Shown piece after piece: positions 8,786 to 16,663 of a stretch of DNA of 64,000 bases. Below the pieces are notes generated by a model. The model worked only from the letters and a program-made list of their open reading frames with translations, ran no database searches and was not told where the DNA came from. The stretch is taken from positions 115,662-179,661 of the forward strand of contig JAABRR010000003.1 of assembly GCA_011390785.1 (NCBI GenBank), given 5' to 3'. The stretch's first letter is position 1, and each line of letters opens with the position of its first letter. The stretch is from Sphingobacteriia bacterium. Lineage in GTDB: Bacteria; Bacteroidota; Bacteroidia; Bacteroidales; UBA7960. A program made the translations under genes and the position numbers.

Positions 8786-9202
8786 ATGAAAAATTCAATA
8801 ATTATAACTCTGATGATGGCTTTCCTGGCAATTGTATTGATTTCTTTTACACCTCTACAGGAAAAGAAAAAAGGAGGCCCCTGGCAAATACCTGCAGAAT
8901 ATAAGGCAAAGAAAAACCCACATGCTGATGATGAAGCCCTTGTAAGACTTGGACGAGCAGGTTATGGTCGTCATTGCAGATCATGCCACGGTAGAACCGG
9001 CCTGGGAGATGGGCCTATGGCCGCTCAACTGGAAACGGATGCTGGTGATTTATCAGATGCAACCTGGCAGGCAAAATTCAACGATGGCGAACTATATTAC
9101 ATGTCATTTATAGGCCGAGATGAGATGCCCAATTTTGAAGATAAAATTACCGACGAGGAAGAAAGATGGGCTATTATCAACTTTATAAGAAGTTTAAAAT
9201 AA
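8786..9202 (+). CDS. Exported monohaem cytochrome c
   Basis: 138 aa with an N-terminal hydrophobic signal or anchor (residues 4-22), haem motif CRSCH (64-68), and the typical class I ending with a Met ligand in DEMPNF followed by the helix EERWAIINFIRSLK. The fold is that of small electron-carrier cytochromes. Third gene of the cytochrome operon; probably shuttles electrons in the periplasm between the membrane heptahaem protein and the outer-surface components. Confidence 0.85.
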   Translation: MKNSIIITLMMAFLAIVLISFTPLQEKKKGGPWQIPAEYKAKKNPHADDEALVRLGRAGYGRHCRSCHGRTGLGDGPMAAQLETDAGDLSDATWQAKFNDGELYYMSFIGRDEMPNFEDKITDEEERWAIINFIRSLK

Positions 9203-9286
9203 AAGGGATCGATCATTATCATGTTTTAAATACAGGTAACCAGCCTGAAGAAAAGATTCCTTTAATAATTGTCAAAAATTGTTGTT

Positions 9287-10357
9287 ATGACAAAGTCTCA
9301 GATAAAAAAAACATCCAACCTAGTAAGATGGGGCATTCCTCTATTGCCTCTCTTTATAGCCTGGATGATTTCGGGTGCGGCAGCTGATAATATTGATACC
9401 AATGCCGATCTGGATGCTGAACGTGCAGCTGAGCTGGTTCCCGATGATGATGCTCTGGCTTGTCTCGAGTGCCATAGCAACCTGAGATACGATCTGGAAG
9501 ACCCGTTTACCGGTGACATGGTTTCCATGAAAATGTATGAAGAACTGCGCATTGATCCTCATACTTATGCCAGTTCAACCCATGGGCATTTTACCTGCAT
9601 TGATTGCCATTCAATGGATTATGAAATGCATCCACACCCTATTGAAGCCAAATTTGACTTTCAATATACCTGCCTGGATTGCCATGGTGCCGGCGAACAG
9701 TTTGCTGAATTTAATTTTGAAACCATCGAAAATGAATTTCAGGCAAGTGTACATGGAGATCATCTAATACCCAATTTTAGCTGCTGGAGCTGCCATAACC
9801 CACATACCTACAAATTGACCACCCGTGAGGGAGGTAGTATTGTTGATATTGTAGCACATAACAATGCAATGTGTCTTGAATGTCATGGAGATATCAGTCA
9901 CTATGAAGTGTTGATAGAGCGACAGCTTACCAATATGCTGTCAAAGCACAACTGGCTACCCAACCAAAGCCTTCACTTCAGAAAAGTAAGATGTATTGAC
10001 TGCCATGCGCAGGTAAATGACGACATTCTCGTTGCCCACCACGTGCTCCCGGCAGAAGGAGCTGTTAAAAACTGTGTTGATTGCCATTCTACCAATTCCA
10101 TTCTTATGGCATCATTATATAAGCACCAGGTGCAGGAAAGAAGAAGCAGGTTTGGCTTCTTTAATCCATCGATCACCACTGATGCCTATATTATCGGGGC
10201 CAATCGCAACTACTATTTCAATGTAATAAGCATAGTGATTTTTGGCCTGGTTTTGTTGGGTATTGCTATTCATGCCACATTAAGGTTTTTAAATAATAGA
10301 AAGAAGCGAAATGAACCGAGCCATGATAAAAATTTTAACACACACACTGATGATTGA
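9287..10357 (+). CDS. Membrane-anchored heptahaem cytochrome c
   Basis: 356 aa. The ATG at 9287 is chosen over a TTG at 9269 because it begins directly before the basic/hydrophobic signal anchor (WGIPLLPLFIAWMI). Seven CxxCH motifs follow in order: CLECH, CIDCH, CLDCH, CWSCH, CLECH, CIDCH, CVDCH. A C-terminal helix (VISIVIFGLVLLGIAIHATLRFL, shortened here) anchors the other end. With the cytochrome b gene that follows, the arrangement resembles quinol-oxidising tetrahaem/octahaem plus cytb561 modules. Oddity: the last 47 bp of the gene belong to a dispersed 127-bp repeat (10311-10437), so its C-terminal residues NEPSHDKNFNTHTDD are repeat-encoded. Confidence 0.88.
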   Translation: MTKSQIKKTSNLVRWGIPLLPLFIAWMISGAAADNIDTNADLDAERAAELVPDDDALACLECHSNLRYDLEDPFTGDMVSMKMYEELRIDPHTYASSTHGHFTCIDCHSMDYEMHPHPIEAKFDFQYTCLDCHGAGEQFAEFNFETIENEFQASVHGDHLIPNFSCWSCHNPHTYKLTTREGGSIVDIVAHNNAMCLECHGDISHYEVLIERQLTNMLSKHNWLPNQSLHFRKVRCIDCHAQVNDDILVAHHVLPAEGAVKNCVDCHSTNSILMASLYKHQVQERRSRFGFFNPSITTDAYIIGANRNYYFNVISIVIFGLVLLGIAIHATLRFLNNRKKRNEPSHDKNFNTHTDD

Positions 10358-10437
10358 TATTCGCAGTATGGTAAAGCATTTAGTTAGAGAATTGTTGGCG
10401 AGCTCCAACTGACAATTAAAAAACAAATTATAAACAG
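10311..10437 (+). repeat. 127-bp dispersed repeat, copy 1
   Basis: Begins ATGAACCGAGCCATGA and ends AAATTATAAACAG. It covers the 3' end of the heptahaem gene and the following gap. It is followed without a break by copy 2; a third full-length copy lies 34 kb away at 44698-44824. A GTTGG/CCAAC stem with loop CGAGCT lies near its 3' part. Confidence 0.8.
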
Positions 10438-10525
10438 ATGAACCGAGCCATGAAAAAATTTTGACACACACGCAGATGATTATATGGCGAGCTCCATCTG
10501 ACCGACTTAATCTAATTGTAAACAG
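10438..10525 (+). repeat. 127-bp dispersed repeat, copy 2 (internally deleted, 88 bp)
   Basis: Same ends as copy 1 but about 39 bp missing from the middle. The last base abuts the ATG of the cytochrome b gene at 10526. The stem here is ATGG/CCAT around the same CGAGCT loop, a covarying change relative to copy 1. Confidence 0.8.
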
Positions 10526-11215
10526 ATGAAATCAAAAACTAAAAAACTTTACTTATACCCTCTTTGGCTTCGTATCTGGCACCATGTAAATGCTGTTCTG
10601 ATGATTGTGCTGATTGCAACTGGTCTTAGCATGCAATACTCCAATCCAGATTATCCTTTAATCCGGTTCGATCTGGCAGTTGGCTGGCATAATATTGCAG
10701 GTGTTTTGCTTACAATTTCCTATTTCATTTTTCTTCTTGGCGTTCTCTTTTCTTCCATTGGTCGCTATTACGTGGTAAAAACAGAAGGTTTGCTCACCTC
10801 TTTTGCAAAGCAATTACGCTATTATTTATTTGGCATTTTCAAGGGTGAGAGAAGTCCTTTCCAGGTAACTGAAAAACAGAAATTTAATCCCGTGCAGCTT
10901 ATAACCTATAATGTAATAATGCATGCTATTACACCTATTACATTTATTACCGGTTGGGCACTCATTTATCCGGAAACTATTGTTCTGAATGTGTTCGGAT
11001 ATAGTGGTATTATGCTTACCAGTCTGGCACATTCCATTGCCGGGTTCTTTATTTCCATTTTTTTGATTATTCATATTTATGTAATAACCATTGGCGCCCG
11101 ACCTGCCGATAATTTCAAAACGATTATTTATGGCTATCATGAAGTTCATGATCCACCAAAAGATACCGATGAGAAAAACAATAAGGGTCAAACAGAAAAA
11201 CCAAAAAATTCTTAA
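10526..11215 (+). CDS. Cytochrome b561-type membrane subunit
   Basis: 229 aa with about four transmembrane helices and histidines suited to b-haem ligation: RIWHHVNA in helix 1, VGWHNIAG in helix 2, MHAITP before helix 3, and LAHSI and IIHIYV in helix 4. This matches the bacterial cytochrome b561/hydrogenase-type b subunit family, which takes electrons from the quinone pool. Probably pairs with the heptahaem protein upstream and feeds the hexahaem lipoprotein downstream (20-bp gap). The C-terminal tail is charged and low-complexity. Confidence 0.85.
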   Translation: MKSKTKKLYLYPLWLRIWHHVNAVLMIVLIATGLSMQYSNPDYPLIRFDLAVGWHNIAGVLLTISYFIFLLGVLFSSIGRYYVVKTEGLLTSFAKQLRYYLFGIFKGERSPFQVTEKQKFNPVQLITYNVIMHAITPITFITGWALIYPETIVLNVFGYSGIMLTSLAHSIAGFFISIFLIIHIYVITIGARPADNFKTIIYGYHEVHDPPKDTDEKNNKGQTEKPKNS

Positions 11216-11235
11216 CCATTAAAAACTATTTTATT

Positions 11236-12267
11236 ATGAGAAGTAAATATCGGATTGCATTTTTTTCGACACTCTTCTTTGCAATGCTGGGTTCATTGAT
11301 TATTTCCAGCTGTACCAAAGAAGGCCCTGAAGGCCCTCCAGGTATGGATGGTGCTGATGCCACTGAAACCTGCCAGACGTGCCATAATTTCACAGAAACA
11401 ATTGTTGCCAAAATTGGCCAGTATGAAAACTCTGCACACGCTTTTGGCGCCAACATCAACCGTAATTATGAAGGCTGCTCACAATGCCATACAAGCCAGG
11501 GTTTCAGAACATATATTGAATCTGGTGAAATGTCAAATGTACATGAACCTACAGCCATTAATTGCCGGACATGCCATCCAATCCATACCACTTATACAGT
11601 AGATGATTATTCGCTCAGAACAAGTGATGCTATTGCTCTTATGGTAAGTGGTCAGGATTATGACTATAGCAGTTCTAACCTTTGTGTCAATTGCCACCAG
11701 GCAAGGCCTGTTAATCCCATGCCTTCATTAGGTGGTGGGGATGTTACCATTACCAATGCCCGATGGGGCCCACACTATGCACCACAGGGCAATATCTTTG
11801 GCGGTATTGGCAAGGGTGGATATGAAGTGCCCGGAAGCATGGCCTATAACAACTCTACTCACTCAACTATGATTACCGACGGATGTGTTACCTGCCACAT
11901 GTCAACTCCTGTTGGTTATCAGGCCGGTGGACACCAGATGAATGTTTCTTACGGCACAAGCTCCTATAATTATTCAGCTTGTGGCGATTGCCATAGCGAT
12001 GTATCCGGACTGGCCACAACCATGACCGAGCATAGGGAAGAAATTCAGGGATTGATGGACAACCTGCAAACCTTGATACTCGACCAGGGCCTAATGAATG
12101 CTAACGGAATGTTCTCAGTGCCACTTACCTTAACTGCCAATCAGGCCGGTGCAGTACTTAACTACAAACTCATTTACTACGATCATAGCTATGGAGCGCA
12201 TAATTATCCTTATGTAAAAGCTCTTTTAACAAATAGTATTGAAGCTTTGAATCCAGGTAATAGTTAA
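11236..12267 (+). CDS. Hexahaem cytochrome c lipoprotein with collagen-like linker
   Basis: 343 aa. Lipobox LIISSC (Cys 26) is followed directly by a short collagen-like stretch, EGPEGPPGMDGADA (29-42), then six haem sites: CQTCH (46-50), CSQCH, CRTCH, CVNCH, CVTCH and CGDCH. The Gly-Pro spacer just after the lipid anchor is seen in surface-exposed Bacteroidota lipoproteins and would hold the haem domain off the membrane. Last gene of the cytochrome operon, followed by a terminator at 12285-12324. Likely terminal reductase or extracellular electron-transfer protein; the acceptor is unknown. Confidence 0.82.
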   Translation: MRSKYRIAFFSTLFFAMLGSLIISSCTKEGPEGPPGMDGADATETCQTCHNFTETIVAKIGQYENSAHAFGANINRNYEGCSQCHTSQGFRTYIESGEMSNVHEPTAINCRTCHPIHTTYTVDDYSLRTSDAIALMVSGQDYDYSSSNLCVNCHQARPVNPMPSLGGGDVTITNARWGPHYAPQGNIFGGIGKGGYEVPGSMAYNNSTHSTMITDGCVTCHMSTPVGYQAGGHQMNVSYGTSSYNYSACGDCHSDVSGLATTMTEHREEIQGLMDNLQTLILDQGLMNANGMFSVPLTLTANQAGAVLNYKLIYYDHSYGAHNYPYVKALLTNSIEALNPGNS

Positions 12268-12284
12268 TCGTTTCGTCTAATCAT

Positions 12285-12324
12285 AAAAAAAGGTTGTCTT
12301 TCATAAATTAGGCAACCTTTTTTT
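12285..12324 (+). terminator. Intrinsic terminator of the cytochrome operon
   Basis: A-rich/T-rich stem: AAAAAAAGGTTG pairs with CAACCTTTTTTT, with an extended inner stem (TCT/AGG) and T-run, 18 bp after the last stop codon. The A-tract on the left side makes it usable also for the convergent gene at 12377-14032. Confidence 0.8.
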
Positions 12325-12376
12325 TATACTCTTTCAGGAAATAAATTACTACAACATTTCAGATTTTTGTTGAATA

Positions 12377-14032
12377 TTACCGAATCATAATGCTGTGCCC
12401 CGATGATTTCCTATGAGAAATTATTTTTAAAACATAGGCCCCCTTTGCAAGGTTATTAAGGGGGAATAAGGTTTTTTCCTGCGATGTAAGGTCGGTACTT
12501 ATTACCATTTTCCCAGTTATATCAAACAATTGAATAGTGATATTCATGTTGATATCCAGTCCTTCAATCGTAATTGTTTCAGATGTAGGGTTGGGATAAA
12601 TATGGATATTTCGAAAGGATTCATAATCTACAAATGTAGGTTCTTCAACCAATACTTCCACAGAATCGGATAGATTGGTGCAACTGTTTTCGGGATTGGT
12701 AACTTCCACAGAATAAACGCCAAACTCAGTAACATTTAAAATGTAGGCATTCTCATCAGGCAGTTCTTGCCCATCTTTACTCCATTGGTATTCCAGCAAA
12801 GGATGATAGAATGCAGTTAGGGTCAAGGAATCCCCTTCTACAATGCTTAGCGGGCCCTTCTCCCATATTTTTGCCACAGGCCTACAGTCGGATTTATCAG
12901 TCAGTTTTTGAATGTTTCCGCTGCCCCGCAATGCAAGGTACAACTCACCATACCTGTCCTGCCCAAAGGAGCTGTATTGAAATGGTGAAAAAACGCCCAA
13001 CGATCCGGATTCAAATCCATCATCGGTTTGTTGTACGAAGTAAAACTCACCTTTGCAATAATCTGCAACAATGTATTTACCGAATAGTGCATTGTACAAA
13101 GCACCTCTGTAAACATATCCACCCGTTATAGAGCCAGTACAACTTGTTCCCTGGTGTGCATATTCAAATACCGGAAATGTATAGAAATCAGCATCCCCAC
13201 AATCTGTAAGGTTGAAAGGATCATTTCCTTCATAGCAGCGCCAACCGTAGTTTTCGCCACCTATGCTTGAAGCTGACTGGAAATTTACCTCTTCATAGGC
13301 GCTCTGCCCCACATCGGCAATCCAAAAGTCGCCGGTATAGCGGTCGAAACTGTTGCGCCAGTTGTTTCTTAAACCCATGGCCCAAATTTCATCGAGGGTA
13401 AAATCGGTGAACGCAAAAGGATTGTCTTCCGGGATAGCGTAGGGATCACCATTATCAACATCTATACGCAGGATTTTTCCAAGGTGTGATAAATGGTTTT
13501 GTGCCAAATCCTGCGGGTCTCCCCCACTACCACCATCTCCCACAGCAATGTAAAGGTAACCATCGGGTCCAAAGAGCAGGTTTCCCCCGTTATGGTTGCT
13601 GTAAGGTTGGTCGATGGTAAGCAATATTTTCTCACTTTCGTTATCAGCCAGATCGGGGTTTTCGGTATCGGCAGAAAAACGGGCTACCACTGTGCTACCA
13701 TTATTTGCTCGGGTATAGTTTACAAAGAAATATCCATTCTCTGCGTATTGCGGATGAAACGCAAGTCCGAGCAACCCCCGCTCATTTCCCGACTGGCTTA
13801 CTGCTCCGGTCATATTGAGAAAAGGTGTTGATAAAACAGTACCATCAGGATTAACGATACGAATCAGTCCTTTTTGCTGCACTACAAACAAACGATCATC
13901 GCCGGCACTGGCAATATCGATAGGTTCACTGAATCCGCTTGAAAAAGGCAATAGCTCAATCTGAGGTTGTGTATGACCATGAATATACAATATACCAAGA
14001 ACAAGGAAGAGAAGTATAGGTTTTGTTTTCAT
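12377..14032 (-). CDS. T9SS-exported PQQ-dependent sugar dehydrogenase (GSDH family)
   Basis: 551 aa from the ATG at 14032, chosen because it starts a clear signal peptide (MKTKPILLFLVLGILYIHG) where longer frames do not. Residues about 25-390 form a six-blade glucose/sorbosone dehydrogenase propeller: RGLLGLAFHPQY, NGGNLLFGPDGYLYIAVGDGG and NYGWRCYEG are family signatures of soluble PQQ aldose dehydrogenases. An Ig/PKD-like stretch follows, and then a type A T9SS sorting domain in the last 75-80 residues (HIYPNPTSETITIEG ... LAKGAYVLKI). It would be exported across the outer membrane and either released or attached to the surface. Convergent with the cytochrome operon. Confidence 0.88.
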   Translation of the reverse strand: MKTKPILLFLVLGILYIHGHTQPQIELLPFSSGFSEPIDIASAGDDRLFVVQQKGLIRIVNPDGTVLSTPFLNMTGAVSQSGNERGLLGLAFHPQYAENGYFFVNYTRANNGSTVVARFSADTENPDLADNESEKILLTIDQPYSNHNGGNLLFGPDGYLYIAVGDGGSGGDPQDLAQNHLSHLGKILRIDVDNGDPYAIPEDNPFAFTDFTLDEIWAMGLRNNWRNSFDRYTGDFWIADVGQSAYEEVNFQSASSIGGENYGWRCYEGNDPFNLTDCGDADFYTFPVFEYAHQGTSCTGSITGGYVYRGALYNALFGKYIVADYCKGEFYFVQQTDDGFESGSLGVFSPFQYSSFGQDRYGELYLALRGSGNIQKLTDKSDCRPVAKIWEKGPLSIVEGDSLTLTAFYHPLLEYQWSKDGQELPDENAYILNVTEFGVYSVEVTNPENSCTNLSDSVEVLVEEPTFVDYESFRNIHIYPNPTSETITIEGLDINMNITIQLFDITGKMVISTDLTSQEKTLFPLNNLAKGAYVLKIISHRKSSGHSIMIR

Positions 14033-14089
14033 AATATATAGGTTTAGGTGAAAAATATGACAGATATACTTGTTTGACAACAAATTCAA

Positions 14090-14431
14090 AATAAAAATAT
14101 TAAGTTACCCATTTAATAGGGGAATAAAAAATGCAGTAACATTTTTTGGGGTAATACTATTCTTTCTTTCAATTTCTGTTTAATTACCATTGGTTTGCTG
14201 GCCGGAACCAACCGGGAATAACCAGCCCAGCCAGGAGAAATATATAGCAAAACAGTAACGCACACTGACATATGTTCAATATCGGAAAAAGTGTTCGAAA
14301 ACGAACGAACACTATCTGCCATAACTAAAGCATTTTATTGCAAAAATAATAATGTAAAAAACTGATTGTATGACCATAACAGTGCGTGGTGTATTTATTG
14401 TCTTACACAGAAAAACAATAAACCCTATAGT
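14090..14431. other. Intergenic region with inverted repeat 14290-14313
   Basis: 340-bp gap before the second Crp/Fnr gene. It contains AGTGTTCG (14290-14297) and CGAACACT (14306-14313), an 8-bp inverted repeat with an 8-nt spacer, possibly an operator or hairpin. No exact TAnnTTTG was noticed and no plausible gene; a 69-codon minus frame here looks random. Confidence 0.4.
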
Positions 14432-15103
14432 ATGTATGAATTCCTGATTTCCAGAATTAAGGATTACATTCCACTTACCGATTCAGAGGCCAGAGTCGTG
14501 GAATTGCTTTTCGTAAAAGAGTACTATCCAAAAAATGAAGAACTGGTTAAGGAAGGCAGTATTTGTCAGAAGTTGTTTTTCATTTCAGAAGGTATTGTGC
14601 GTTTTTCTCAGCTTTCAGAAGGAGAAGAGAGAACCTTCACTTTCAGGGCTGAGGGTGATTTTTGCAATGACCTGGAAAGTTTTCTTCAAAAAGCTCCTTC
14701 AAAAAGCTCCATTACCACCATTGAGCCTGCCACTATATTATCCATAACCCACGAAAATTTACAGGTTTTCTACAATGAATTACGTTATGGAGACCGCTTC
14801 GGCCGATTGGCTACAGAACAAGTTTTTATCCAGGTGGTGAATCTTCTTACCACTTTTAATTCAGAAACTCCCGAAGAGCGCTATTTAAGATTTGTAATGA
14901 ATCATAAGCCTTTCATACAGCATATTCCTCAACATTTCATCGCATCACACATCGGGGTGACACCGCAAGCTTTATGCAGGATAAAAAAAAACTTCTGGGT
15001 AAGCATTTATGAACTTTGGTTCATGAATAGCAAACCTTCTTTTGGTATTTTTGCAACAGTTATTTCTATTGCGTTTATGCAGGAATGCATACAGCAAACA
15101 TAA
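14432..15103 (+). CDS. Crp/Fnr family regulator with probable C-terminal frameshift
   Basis: Start at the ATG at 14432 (MYEFLISRIKDYIPL), matching the usual start of small Bacteroidota Crp/Fnr regulators. The cNMP-type domain covers about residues 15-125 (ELVKEGSICQKLFFISEGIVR), and the helix-turn-helix is QHFIASHIGVTPQALCRIKK (about 171-190). In this family the protein stops shortly after that helix. Here a run of nine A (14983-14991) follows, and the frame then continues for about 37 unexpected residues. One extra A would give IKKKLLGKHL and a stop at 15010-15012, for a normal length of about 193 aa. The extension runs over a promoter-like module at 15009-15053, which supports a recent frameshift or a sequencing error. 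It probably controls the ABC operon 11 bp downstream. Confidence 0.82.
   Translation: MYEFLISRIKDYIPLTDSEARVVELLFVKEYYPKNEELVKEGSICQKLFFISEGIVRFSQLSEGEERTFTFRAEGDFCNDLESFLQKAPSKSSITTIEPATILSITHENLQVFYNELRYGDRFGRLATEQVFIQVVNLLTTFNSETPEERYLRFVMNHKPFIQHIPQHFIASHIGVTPQALCRIKKNFWVSIYELWFMNSKPSFGIFATVISIAFMQECIQQT
15009..15053 (+). promoter_or_regulatory. Palindrome + -7 module C (ATGAAC-N4-GTTCAT, then TATTTTTG)
   Basis: ATGAAC-TTTG-GTTCAT at 15009-15024 and TATTTTTG (TAnnTTTG) at 15046-15053. The palindrome centre is 29.5 bp before the -7 box, which places it near -41.5, the class II position of Crp/Fnr activators. It drives the ABC exporter operon at 15115. The same geometry recurs at 18896-18940 and 28223-28267. 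Confidence 0.65.
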
Positions 15104-15114
15104 TTTAAGATGCC

Positions 15115-15969
15115 ATGATAAATGTTGATAATCTAAATTTCACCTACAGAAAAACCAAAAAAAAAGCCATCGAAAATATGAACTTTGATGTTCAGGAAGG
15201 TGAGGTTTTTGGGTTTTTAGGACCCAGTGGCGCCGGGAAAACAACTACGCAAAGACTGATTATTGGCTTGCTGAGAAACTATAACGGGAAAATTGAAGTC
15301 CTCGGTAAAGAGCGCAGTAACTGGGGGAAAGACTTTTATGAGCAGATTGGGGTCGCTTTCGACTTTCCAAACCTATACATAAAACTAACAGCCAGAGAGA
15401 ACCTTCAACTCATTGGTGCCTATTATAAAAACAAGGCAGAGAAACCTGATGAGATGTTGGACCGCGTTGGCCTCCTGCCCGAAAAAAATGTGCGGGTAGA
15501 AAACTTTTCAAAAGGGATGAAAATGCGGCTTAACTTTATACGTTCTATCATGCATAATCCCAGACTCATGTTTTTCGACGAACCCACATCGGGGCTGGAT
15601 CCTGTTAATGCCCATATCATTAAAGAGATTATTCTTGAGCAGAAAAAAGCTGGCAAAACTGTTTTTCTCACCACCCACAACATGACAGTTGCCGAACAAC
15701 TTTGCGACCGCGTGGCATTTATTGTTGACGGGAAAATTGTAACCATCGGCTCACCGAAAGATTTAATGATAGAACACGGCAAACGGGTGGTAAAAGTTGA
15801 ATACCAAAAGAACGGGACCCTGCTTGACCAGGATTTTGAGCTAAAAGACATTGGCAATAATTCCGGATTCCTGAACATCCTTAAAACTTCCGAGATAAAA
15901 ACCATACACAGTGGTGAAGCTACCCTCGAAGATATTTTCATTAAACTAACCGGGAGGAACCTGTTATGA
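15115..15969 (+). CDS. ABC transporter ATP-binding protein
   Basis: 284-aa ATPase subunit. Walker A is GPSGAGKTTT (about 36-45), the ABC signature is NFSKGMKMRL (a variant of LSGGQ common in this subgroup), Walker B is LMFFDEPTSGLDP, and the switch His is in TTHNM. The C-terminal 70 residues form the accessory region seen in CcmA-type exporters. It overlaps the next permease gene by 4 bp (ATGA), showing translational coupling. It energises export of an unknown substrate, possibly under control of the adjacent Crp/Fnr regulator. Confidence 0.92.
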   Translation: MINVDNLNFTYRKTKKKAIENMNFDVQEGEVFGFLGPSGAGKTTTQRLIIGLLRNYNGKIEVLGKERSNWGKDFYEQIGVAFDFPNLYIKLTARENLQLIGAYYKNKAEKPDEMLDRVGLLPEKNVRVENFSKGMKMRLNFIRSIMHNPRLMFFDEPTSGLDPVNAHIIKEIILEQKKAGKTVFLTTHNMTVAEQLCDRVAFIVDGKIVTIGSPKDLMIEHGKRVVKVEYQKNGTLLDQDFELKDIGNNSGFLNILKTSEIKTIHSGEATLEDIFIKLTGRNLL

Positions 15970-16658
15970 GATTGCTTTCTGCCACCTGGGCTGATATGCG
16001 CTTTCAACTAAAGCATGGGTTTTACCTGGTGTATGTTATTATTACGATTACGTATCTTATCGTACTCTCTTTTCTGCCCGAAAATATTTTTTCTGTAACC
16101 TTGCCGCTGGTAGTTTTTTCTGACCCTTCGGTTTTAGGCCTGTTCTTTATCGGTGGTATTATTCTGCTGGAAAAAGGACAGGGAGTATTGATGGTACTGG
16201 TAGTTTCTCCTTTGCGGAGCCAGGAATACATACTGGCAAAAGTGATTTCTCTGACAATAATTTCTGTTTTGGCGGCCCTGGCTATCACATTCTTCGGCCA
16301 ATACCCCACAGTAAACTGGTTGTTGATAATTATCTCAACAATCATAACCTCAGCTATTTTCACCCTGCTGGGAATTATTATCAATGCCGGGTGTAACACA
16401 GTAAACCAGTATATGCTCAAAACCATTCCCTATATGCTGCTTTTCCTGCTGCCCTGTTTATCATTGGTAGGGTTTCCCTACTCATGGCTGTTTACCATAT
16501 TCCCCAGCGTGGCAGCCCTTAAACTTATGTTGGGAGCTTATCACGGCATTTACTGGGTTGAAGCAACAGCATTAACAGCTTATCTTTTGGGCTTTTGCTA
16601 CTTGCTTTTGCGCCTGACCGTAAAGATATTTGAGAAAGAAATTGTTTTTCAGGATTAG
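15966..16658 (+). CDS. ABC-2-type permease subunit
   Basis: 230 aa, about six predicted membrane helices (first near residues 20-40), with a short cytoplasmic segment EKGQGVLMVLVVSPLRSQEYILAK (quoted in part) that is typical of ABC-2 permeases next to the coupling helix. Begins inside the stop codon of the ATPase gene. Six bp separate it from the third gene, which encodes a second permease; the two probably form a heterodimeric pore. Confidence 0.82.
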   Translation: MRLLSATWADMRFQLKHGFYLVYVIITITYLIVLSFLPENIFSVTLPLVVFSDPSVLGLFFIGGIILLEKGQGVLMVLVVSPLRSQEYILAKVISLTIISVLAALAITFFGQYPTVNWLLIIISTIITSAIFTLLGIIINAGCNTVNQYMLKTIPYMLLFLLPCLSLVGFPYSWLFTIFPSVAALKLMLGAYHGIYWVEATALTAYLLGFCYLLLRLTVKIFEKEIVFQD

Positions 16659-16663
16659 GACTT

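Noticed and set aside
9166..9387. 73-codon plus-strand frame overlapping two cytochrome genes
   Set aside because: Overlaps the end of the small cytochrome gene and the signal region of the heptahaem gene in another frame; no features.
14113..14322. 69-codon minus-strand frame between the dehydrogenase and the Crp/Fnr gene
   Set aside because: Sequence looks random, contains an inverted repeat, and has no family resemblance.
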